From the IMG/VR virus record IMGVR_UViG_3300010885_011541, positions 1-41,240 of that record: a DNA stretch of 41,240 bases; one strand, given 5' to 3'. The DNA is from a virus. Below are positions 10,601 through 22,600 of this stretch, piece after piece (the first letter of the stretch is position 1; every line of letters starts with the position of its first letter). The notes beneath the pieces are model-generated. The model had not been told where the DNA came from, did no database searches, and saw nothing but the letters and a program-made list of their open reading frames with translations. Made by a program: the position numbers and the translations under genes.

Positions 10601-13600
10601 TAACAGACAAAGTCGTTTTAACCAACGGTGATACTATTACCACAGTAGAGTATGACAGCACTGACGGCTCTTTCGTTCCGGCGACTCCTACTAAATTAGG
10701 TCTATGGCCAAAATACGAACCTAAGATATACTTAGATACTACTTTAATAAATCCGCAAAATGTTATACAAGGTCACGATGGTAGTATTATTTTAGCCTAC
10801 AATGATTACCGTGATGCTGTTATTTTAGAATTTGAAAAACGAATTTTTAACAATTTAAAAGTTAATTACGATATTTCTATTTTTGATATCTCGTCTATCG
10901 TTCCTAGTTATAATCAAACAACGGCATATTCTAGAACCGAGTACAACGAAGTATTATCGACCAATTTTTATTCATGGGTTGGACTTGTTGGCAAGGATTT
11001 AACAACCCCGTTAAGTTATAATAGATCTAATAGTTTTACCTACAACTATTCTTTCAATAGCGGACCAAATGGATCACCTTTGCCAGGTTACTGGCGTGGT
11101 GTATATCGTTGGTTATTAGACACTGACCGTCCGCAGTTATGCCCGTGGGAGATGTTGGGCTATAGTATAGAACCAGCGTGGTGGGCTACGGTGTATGGGT
11201 CTGCTCCTTATACTAGCGACAATATTCCTATGTGGAATGATATTGCTACAGGAATTATCAGAGAACCAGGTGCTCCATTACGAATTAATGCAAAATATGC
11301 TAGACCATTTTTAAATAATCACATACCAGTAGATAGCGATGGCAATTTAATTAGTCCACAGTTTTCTGGATTAGCTACCGGTTTAGTAGAACCAAATATA
11401 GACAATAATTTTGTATTTGGTGACGGTAGCCCAGTAGAAACCGCGTGGACACGTAGCAGTTATTATCCGTTTAGTGTAATTAAAACAGCATTGTTGTTAA
11501 ATCCTGCAAGTGTGTTTGGTGTATTATTAGATCGTAGCAATATAGAAAGAAATCTAGCAGGGCAATTAGTTTACAAGTTATCTAATTTACGAATTAAGCC
11601 TAAGGATATTGTATTACCTAGCGTGTATTCAAGTAGCACTAGGTTACAGACAGCTGGCCTTGTCAATTATGTAGTAGATTTAATTTTTAACTATATCTTT
11701 AGTAATGACATTCAAGCATACAATTCGTATTTGTCAGATTTATCTAAGATGATTCCTCGACTTAGCTATCGTGTAGGAGCATTTACAAATAAAGATCAAT
11801 TCAATTTATTATTGGAATCAAAAACTCCAAGTAGCACCGGTAATGTGTTTATTCCTGCCGAAAATTACAAAGTGTTCTTGAATAAATCCAGCCCTGTTAC
11901 AAAATTAACATACAGTGGAGTTATTGTTACTAAGCTAACCACAGGCTTTGAAATCAAAGGATACAGTATAACACAACCGTATTTTAAATATTATCAATAT
12001 ACTGGTTCTGGTATTACAATAAACGTTGGCGGAATTTCTGAAAGTTATTCAGAGTGGGATGTAAACCAACAATATATTGCCGGCTCTGTAGTAATGTATT
12101 CTGGAAAATTCTACAGAGTTAATACTACAACAACCACTGGAAATTCTTTTAATTCTGAATTTTTTACAGCGTTGCCTTCGTTGCCTATGAGTGGTGGAGC
12201 AACTGCTACCTTGAGAAATCGATGGGACAAAGAAACTGCAAACGTTGCACCGTACGGCACCTTGTTCAAAACTGTTCAAGATGTTGTGGATTTCTTATTA
12301 GGGTATGGAGAATGGCTGAAAGATCAAGGATTCAAATTCGACAGTTATAATAACAACTATAATACAGTTTCAAACTGGGAAACAAGTTCTAGAGAATTTT
12401 TATTCTGGTCGACACAGAATTGGAGTTCTGGTCAAGAAAAATGGAGCGACTGGGTTCCTGATCAAAAATATAATTACGCAACTATTGTAAAATACGAAGG
12501 CGATTACTATAGCGCATTACAGAATATTCCAGCAAGTCCTACTTTTGATTTTGAAAAATGGAATCTGTTACCAGGGCTTAGTTCTGAAGGTGCAAGTGTA
12601 ATTAGTCTAAGTCCTTCTGCTAATTCTGTTAATTTTAACGCGACACTTTCGGTTGTAGACAGTATTGCAAATAACTTCAATGCTTACGAGATTTTTAAAG
12701 TAAACGGTACTCCTTTTGAAATTGGCAATCTTAATAGCTATCGACAAGGTAATTCTGTTAACTATACACCTCAAACAGCTGATGGAATATTTGGTGCTAG
12801 CTTTTATCTAGTGCAACATGAACATGTTATTATTATTGATAACACTACAATTTTTAACGATGTTATATATAACCCGGCTAGCGGTTATCGACAGGAACGA
12901 TTAAAAATCTCAGGATATGTAACCACCGATTGGTATGGCGGGTTAGATATTCCAGGATTTATATTTGATAGTGCAACTATCAACGACTGGCAGGCCTGGA
13001 AAGACTATGAGGTAGGAGATGTAGTCAGCTATCATAGTTACTATTATTCAGCCAATGTGTTCATCGCAGGTACTGCTGTGTTTGATGATGCAGGCTGGAC
13101 CAAGTTAGATAAGAAACCAACTCCGTCGATATTGCCAAACTGGACAAATATTGCAACACAGTTTACAGATTTTTATGGCCTTGAGGTTGACGGATTCAAT
13201 TCTGCGCAACAAAAAATGGCACAGCATTTAATCGGATATCAAAAGCGTCAATATTTAAACAATATTATTCAAGACGATGTTAGCGAGTTTAAATTCTACC
13301 AAGGAATGATCCGAGAAAAAGGAACACAGAATGTTCTTAATAAACTATTTGGTGTATTAAATTCAGAAAACAAAGAAAGTTTAACGTTTTATGAAGAGTG
13401 GGCACTCCGTGTCGGACAATACGGTGCATCAAATGCCTACGATAGTATAGAATTCGTATTAAAAGAATCATTATATAATAACAATCCTCAGGGCACGTTG
13501 TTAACAAAGAGACTTAACAGCAATGTTAATGCTTTTATTATTCAACAAACTCCTAACGATGTATATGTATCCCCGTTGGGTTATAATTCAAATCCATTTC

Positions 13601-16600
13601 CAGAACTACCTACGGTTATTTACACTACACCTGACCCGTCAGTTGATGTACAAGTGTCGACACCTGTTAATCAGTTTTTAAGAAGTGCTGGCTATGTAGA
13701 TCCAGCAGATGTATTTGCTAGCCTAGGTAGTTTACAAGATTTAGTTAGCCATCCGGCAACCCGAATTACTGTAGGACTTAATTATAAAATATTAACTGTT
13801 GGCACAACTGATTTTACACAGATTGGTGCCGCAAGTAACACAGCGGGAGTTACGTTTACCGCAACAGGTATTGGTTCAGGGTCAGGAACAGTTTGCTTAA
13901 ATATTTCAGAAATCAACGAAGGTGCATACTTCTGGTGTGCATTTGATGGAGCCACTAGTTGGAATGTTTACAGATTTACTGACATTCAGCTTCGAATAAC
14001 TGACATATCTTATGATAAGAATCTACTAACAATCTCAACACAATATGATTCTCCGTTATCTGCTGGAAGTTATATAGGCATTGCCCAGTCAGAATTAATA
14101 CAAGGATTCTATAAAATTGAATCTTCTGTTTTAAATAAAATAACAGTGTCAGCTCCAGGACTAAAAGGTTTTCCTAGCTCTTATCCAAATGCATCTAATG
14201 TAGTCGTATATTCTTTATTAACACAGCGTACCGATTTGATTGACTCTATCGATAGTATACTTCCAAACAGATTAACAGATGGCGACATGGTATGGACTGA
14301 TACAAGCGATAGTGTTACTAATAATTGGGCGACTTGGAAATATAAAAAGGTATTTCAAGATACTGCTATCAATTCACCGGTAACCGCTTCAGGAACATTA
14401 TTTTCTAACTTCATTGCAGTCAATAATTTAGGCACTATGGCCGCAGTATCCGTTGGTGCGACCCAGATTGCTACATACGACAAAATATCGGAGTCAGTAA
14501 GTTGGACGCAACGACAACTGATTCAGCCGCCTTTCAATACTGTAGGATCTCCTGCTTCTAGTACTGTAGTTTCTTCGGCCGCATTTAGCCCCGACGGTAC
14601 TTGGCTTGCTACCGGTAGTCCTTCTGTTGGACAAACTAGCACTTTCTATAAAGGCGTTTATAGTTCTAGTGTAGCTTATCTTAAAAATGATATTGTATCG
14701 TATCAAGGAAAATTCTACCAGGCATTGTTCAATGTACCTGCTACTGACTTGCCTACGCAATCAAGTGTTTTCTGGAATCAGATATTCTATATTCCAGTTT
14801 CTCCAACATCAACTTATACTTCGGGATTTACATCTAACGGTATGATTACGTTGTATAAGAAAGACTCTAACAATAACTATCAGCTGGTAGATTCTATCAT
14901 AAGTCCAGTTATTTCTAATGAGCAATTTGGATCTAAATTAATATTTGACGATATGAATTTATATGTAAGTGCTACTGCCTACAACAATAATACCGGCAGA
15001 GTTTACAAACTTTCATATGATACGATTCCTCAAATTATTGCAATATATGACGAAGTTAATAGTAGCGGAACAACTTTAAAATTAACATCTTCTAAAGGAA
15101 TCTCTGCTGGTATGCTAGTCACTGGACTAGACATTTTAGGAATTAATTCTGCGTTTACATCCAATCAAGTAGTTAACTTTGTTCTTACAAGACTGTTGTT
15201 TGTGCCAGTTGCCGGTGCAATTAATAATATTCTTAACACTAGTTCCACAAGTATAAATCTTTCTAAAATAGTTAAAGATGCTAATGTGTTGTTGTATCAA
15301 AATAGTTACAACTATAACATTCCGGAAGTGACAGTAGTATCAACAGGACTAACTTCTATAAATCAGTTGTCAACAACTCGCCCGCTGATCTCTGGAGGTA
15401 TTATTAATGCCAACTCATTTAATGTATCTTCTATAACTGGAATTGCAGTCGGGTATCTAGTAGTTGGAACAGGAGTGCCGACCGGAAGTTATGTAGGAGA
15501 TATAACACCGGTTTCGGGATCTTTTAGAATTACACTAGTCGATTTCGTAGGAGCAATACAAAACTTTATTGTACAAGGGTCGGGCAATTATCAGTTTTAT
15601 AAAATTAATACTTACAGTTTTGTTGAAATCAAGAGTCAAAAAGATTTAACAATTGGCGACGTGTCGTTGCCTGTTACAACTGCAAGATTTGGAAATCCAA
15701 ATTCAGAAGATCCTGCTTTAAAAATTGCAGATCCTTCGTTAACGTTTACAGTATTTTCTATTGAAAGCGCCAATACAGTTGTATTGTCAAGCGCCCCGGA
15801 CATAGCTCCTAAAGGAGAATTAACATTCTCTACTGTATCGTGGGCGTACAACGGATACAATCAAGGAACATCTGCTAATAGTTATTTTGGTAAACAACTA
15901 GCATTAAGTACAGACGGTACAGCACTGGCAGTATCTGCAACAGTTGGCAATGTTGGAAAAGTTTATGTCTATCAAAATAATAGCTTATTCCAAACGTTTA
16001 CTGGCATTTCGAATACATTTGGTCAAAGCATTTCATTGTCAACTACTGGCAAATATCTTGCTATAAGCGATAATCTATACAGTACAACTACAATTAATCA
16101 ACGAGGAAGTGTCAACATATACGAATTAGGAACCGCAGAATATAAATCAATTTGGAGTTTGAAGCCTCATAATCCGGAAACCAATGGCGAGTTTGGTTCT
16201 AAAATCTCCTTCATGAATGATTTTAATACTCTAGTAGTTTATAGTCAAAATGGTGCAAGCATAATAACAACTACATATGATGTGTATTCAACACCGTTGT
16301 CTACTAGTTCTAATTCTTATGGAACACCGTATGTAAATGATTCTTCTAAGGATAAAAATACTACACTAACTACATTTGATAAAAAATCTACTAATTTTAT
16401 AACCACACAAACTAGTAGCGGCCGAGTCGATGTTTATGATCGATATAATAAAAATTGGGTATACAGTGAAAGTTTAACAAACGTTTTCAATAATACAAGT
16501 GGTTATGGTCAAGGATTTGCAGTTGGTAAGAATAATATTTTTGTAGGATTGCCCTTAGTAAGTGTTGGTAGTCTTACAACACAAGGCAAGTTGATAGTAT

Positions 16601-19600
16601 ATACAAAACCGACCAATCTAGTAACTTGGAACATGTACAAAACAGCATCCACTGTTGCCGATGTTACAAAAATAAAAAATGCATTTCTATACAGTAAATC
16701 AACTAGTCAGTTATTAACTTATCTAGATGTAATAGATCCATTGCAAGGTAAAATCGCAGGTCCGGCAGAGGAAGAAATTAAGTTTAAATCTTTCTACGAT
16801 CCTGCATCATATTCTTACAGCACTTCTAGTGTAGAAGTCACTGTCAACCCTAACAGCTTCTGGTCGTCTGAACAAAAAGGACAACTATGGTGGGACCTAA
16901 GAACAGCCAAGTTTGTTGTTCCATATTTTGAAGATCCTGCTTACAAAAATAATCAATGGAATACATTGGCTCCAGGTGCAAGCATTGATGTATATGAGTG
17001 GGTATCTACTTCGATTCTACCATCTCAGTGGGATGCGCAATCTGCCACTCCGGCAGGTAATTCTATTGGAGTTACTGGTCAAACTTTATACGGTGACAAT
17101 GCGTACTCTGTAACTAAGACTTATAATACTGTAAATAAAACATTTAAAAATACATATTATTACTGGGTTAAAAACAAAATTAATATTCCGAGAGTTGCTG
17201 GTCGAAACATATCAGCACAAGCTGTTGCAAAATTAATTGAAAATCCTAGAGGCCAGGGGTATTCTTATCTAGCCTTGCTGGGCACAAATGCATATAGTCT
17301 TGTTAATGTTTCACAATACTTAAATGACTCGGACACAATTCTAGCTCTTGAATTATGGACAACTGATAAAATACATAGAAATGTACACAGTCAGTGGAAA
17401 TTAATTAGTACAGATACAATAGTACAGTTACCAACTGCAATAGAACAGAAATGGATTGATAGTTTGTGTGGAGTAGACGACGCTGGAAGAAGTGTTCCTG
17501 ATGTATTGCTACCATTGAAATTAAAATATGGTATCGAGAACAGACCAAGACAGGGCATGTTTATTAATCAAGTAGAAGCATTAAAAGAATTTATAGAGGG
17601 CGTTAATTCTGTATTGTTACAAAATCAAATCGTAGACAATTACGATATCTCTAATCTATCAAAGATCGATCCAGTTCCTAATATAGTAACCGGATTATAT
17701 GATAGCTCTATTGATACAGATATAGAACTAAGTTATGCAAACATAAATCTTTTCATAAGACCTGTATTACAACCAATAATCGAAAATGGCAGAATAATTG
17801 GCATTAAAATTATCAACCCAGGCCGAGGCTATTTACAAGCACCGTATGTACAAATCTCAGGTTCAGGCCAGGATGCATTAGTCAGAGCTAATATAGATAC
17901 ATTAGGAAGAATTCAAAGTTTTAATATTATTTCTAAAGGTATTGGATATGATGACACTACAACTGCAACAACCAGAGATTATTCGATCCTAGTAAAAAGC
18001 GATAGTCAAGCAAGTGGCTCATGGAGCATATATTCATTTGATCCAACATACATGGATTCTACTGGTATTGTAGTAGGAAAATGGAGTCGTTCGCTTACAC
18101 AGGCATACGATGTTTCTTTATATTGGTCCAAAGTTGATTGGTATGCAACTGGATACAGTCAATTTACCTCACCTGATTTTTCAGTGCAGTTATTTGTTGA
18201 TTTGAATTTCATAACAACGCAAATTGGAGATATAGTAAAGGTAGTACTAGCAAGTCCCACACAGTGGATGCTTTTAGAAAAATATTCAAATTCTATAAGC
18301 GAAGACTGGACGTTGTCTTATAAAGTTGTAGGAGTACAAGCTGGAACAATCCAGTTTAATTCAAGTATATACCAAACAGATTTTTCTGCGGTTGGATACG
18401 ATTCTGGAACATATGACAGTGGTGCGTTTGACGTAAAGGCATCAACCGAATTAAGAATCATACTTAATACTATAAAAGATAAACTGTTAATTGGTACTTT
18501 ATATTATAATTATTTAGATTTGTTCTTTAGAAGTGTTAGGTATGCTCACAGCGAACAGCCGTATATTGATTGGATATTCAAAACTAGCTTTGTACGAGCA
18601 ACACATAATGTTGGAAGTTTCTCACAACCGGTCTATTATCCAGTTGATAATTTAAATAATTTCCAGGATTATGTTGCCGAAGTCAAGCCTTATAGAACTA
18701 AGATACGTGAATATATTAGTCAATATTCAAATACGACTTCGCCTGAAATGAGTTCGACTGCGGTTACTGACTTTGATTTACCGCCTGCGGTTAGCAACGG
18801 AGCTTTAAATGTAGTCAACACGTTTGTCAATAAAGGTGTAATTTCTGCAGGTAATCCAATAATACAAACTTACCCTTGGAAATTCTGGTTAGATACTGTA
18901 GGATTTAAAGTTGTTGAATTACACATAGTATCTGGTGGTAGCGGATATATTACAACACCGGAGGTTGTGTTCACTAGTCCGTCTGGATCAGGAGCATCGG
19001 CTCAAGTATTTTTTACAAATGGTGTTCTTAACAGAGTTATATTATTAAAATCGGGATCTGGATACTTGTCTGCTCCTTTAGTAGAAGTTAGAGGAGGACT
19101 AAGTGTTGGCGGATCTCCTGCGAAAATAGTTGCAATTATTGGAAAAAGTGTTGTGCGATCAGTATCGACCGCACTTAAATTCGACAGAATAGGTCAAACA
19201 ACTTTTATTAATGATATTAATGCAACTGAAACGTTAACCGGTTCAGGATCTCAACTAACATTTGATTTAACATGGCCACCTGATATAAAGATTAATAAAT
19301 CATCAGTCACTGTTGTTAATAAAAATACATTAACAGCTTATCCGGTATTGACAGAAAACTATAAACTAGTAACAGTTAAATCAAAAATTGATGGTGTTAC
19401 ATACTATTCTGGAAAAATTACTTTTGAATCACCGTTGCAATCTTACGAAGTTGCAACTATAAAATATGTAAAAGATATTATTTTATTAAATGCGGCAGAT
19501 AGAATTAATTTTTATTATAATCCAGAGTCTGGAATGTTAGGTAAAGAATTAAATCAATTAATGACTGGTATCGATTACGGTGGAACTATTGTTGGCAATT

Positions 19601-22600
19601 TAGGATTTACAACCAGCGGAGGATGGGGAGATCAGCCATTTAATACTGACAAGTGGGATTCGTTTGATCCTACATATACAGATTATAAAGTAGTACAAAC
19701 GTCAACACCGACTGTCGATTGGCATTTACCTTATGTGCCTGCGGGCGGCATGAAAGTAAATGTCTATTGGAGTGAATACGTTGCTTTAGAATTGCCAGGT
19801 GACGGAGTTACAGTTAATTTTCCATTCAGTATCTTTTTATATCCTAACGTATTTTTAACTAACACTGCATATTCTAAGAGCTTGTTAGGAGTTAGTACAA
19901 TTGCATCTACGTTAACTGATAATCAATATCCAATTAGTACAACAACAATTGCGGTGGCTAAATCACTTGCAGGTGCAGCCGATCAATCTTCAATCTTAGT
20001 AGATGACCCTGCAAATATCAACGTTAATCAGTTTGTGTCTGGTGTAGGTGTGCCCATCAATACTAAAGTTGAAGCAGTAATAGGTAATCAAATTATTTTA
20101 AGTAATGGCTTGACTTTAAATTCTGCTGGTAATACTTATTCTTTCTTTGAGTTAGGAACATTGTTAACACTAGCATCTACTTCTAATATTTTAGTAGGTT
20201 CTGGAATTATTGGAAAAGTTCCAACGCTACCTGTGCAGGGTGTTAAAATTGAGTCTACACTGGGAGAATTTAGTTGTAGTCCAACACAAATTGTTATAGG
20301 AGATCTAGTAGGAATACAAGGAACTTTAACAGTTAGTACTGCAAACGGTAGTATTGTAGGATTTACAGGACCGTCATTAGCAATTTATTATGTGATAGAA
20401 ACTAACGGATCGACAACATTTACATTATCAAGTGATCCAACAGGCACTCATGTAACAACAACTACTGGTACTGCTGGTGCAACCGCAGGATTGACATTTA
20501 CTATTTTCCAAAATTCTGGAGTATTTACTACTCAGACAGTACAAAAAATAATTGACGGAAGATCTTTGTTACTAAGCAGACCACCAGAATTAATCCCATT
20601 AGATGGCGAAGTAATTTCAATAGTAAACAATTCTGCTGGTTCCAAAACTTTAACAGTGACAGACACTTCTTTGTTACAAGTAAACGATATTTTAACATCT
20701 AATATAGATAACGGTGTTTTTAGTTTAAATTGTTACATAGTTAGCATTGACAGTTCAACACAAATAACATTAAATCAGATTTTATATAGCAATCTTAATA
20801 ACGGAACTCCGTTAACCTTTACTAGAACGCTAGTTGATCCAATTGATGTTAATAATCGACTTCCAGGATATGTGGGGTTTGTGGTTCCACCACCGCTGGG
20901 CACAATTGTAAATATTGTAGGAAACTTGGATCCAATAAGAGTCGACGCTGAAGATTTTGATATTAATACAGGAACATCCGCAACTAATCCATATGCAGTT
21001 ATGGAAACGGTGGTGTCAACTGGAGCTTCGGACCCTGACAACAATAGTAACTATCAAATCACAATTCCATCGGTATTTAAATCTCAAATCAACGGTACAG
21101 TTTCTACAAAAGCGAACGATAAATTCATATTCCGCCAACAGACTAGCGACGGTTCTATTATTCCAACAGATAGAGATACTGACATATCTGGTGGAGATCT
21201 TGCATATTCAACTGCTCGCGGTATTGCCGCAGACGATATTGTTATAGACGGAGACGGGTTAATAACACCGACAAGTAGTCCAGCTCCTGAAGAAGTAGTA
21301 CCCGGCCAAGTTGTTGATACGTTAGCAATTAAAGTATTTGACAAAACTCAAACTGGTTCTGCGGATATAAAAGTTGACAATTTTATCGCCGACGGCCAGA
21401 CCACAAGATTCTTAATATCAGTTCAACCGATAACAAATAATTCAATAATTGTAAAAGTATCTGGACAAACAGGCAACCTTGGTATGCAAACATTAGGAAT
21501 CGATTACGCTATAGATTACGAAGCTAGTGAAATTCATTTTAATGTAGCACCGTCTAGCGGATCAATCATTAGTATTTTTAACATTGGTGTTGCAGGTGAA
21601 AATATTTTAGATTTTGATTATTTTGTCGGAGACAACATCACTAACGAGTTTATAACACAAGCACCGTGGCTCGACTCTTTCACAGGAGTTGTACTAGTTG
21701 ATGGGGTTCCAGCAGATGTACAATATTTTAAAACAGACGAAAATTATATTTTAGTTAAATCGGTTGGTATAAGATTTGTTAACCCGCCTACTTCTAATGC
21801 GTTGATTAATTATTTTATAGTAAGTGGTCCAGAACAAACCTTTGCCATTACGAATACTGAACGTGTACAGACCAATGGCTCTAAAGTATACACTTTAAAT
21901 AATTTGATTGGTAATTTGTTGCCAAACGAAACATTTATGATTGTAAGGGTAGATGATCAAATATTACCTGCTCCTGTAAATTCTTATTTTGTTGTTGAAA
22001 ACGGTAAATTATCATACAGCCTTGACCAGAATAAGGTTCCTCCATATTCAGTGTCTGCTGGTTCTATATCAGTACTATCGGGTAATAATTTATTATTAGC
22101 TGGAAGAGACTATTCTGTAGATTTAAGTGGTATCACTATCAACATTACCACAACAGCATATACAGCTTATGCCGGCGCAATCTTAGTAGTAAGTGTATTG
22201 TCTCCTAATAGCTATACATATAATGCAAGTACTAAACAAATAACATTTACACAAGCATACGATCAGAATAACATCGTTGAAGTTACTACAGCGTATCAGC
22301 ACGATACAATATCTTTAGAAAGAACTGAAGTTATCGTTGAATCCAATGCAACTATAACAGCAAACACTCCGGTATATTATAAGATATCAAATGTATCGGG
22401 TGGCTTAATTACACTTGAAAAACCTGTAATTAACGAAAACTACGTGTGGCTAACAAAAAATTCAATATTATTGACTCCGGGTGTTGATTTTAAACTAAAC
22501 GATGACAACACTACAATTCAATTAGCAAACATTCCGTCAGTAAATGATACTATTGAAATATTGGCCTTTGGTGCTTCCGTGATTCATCCAGGTATTGCTT

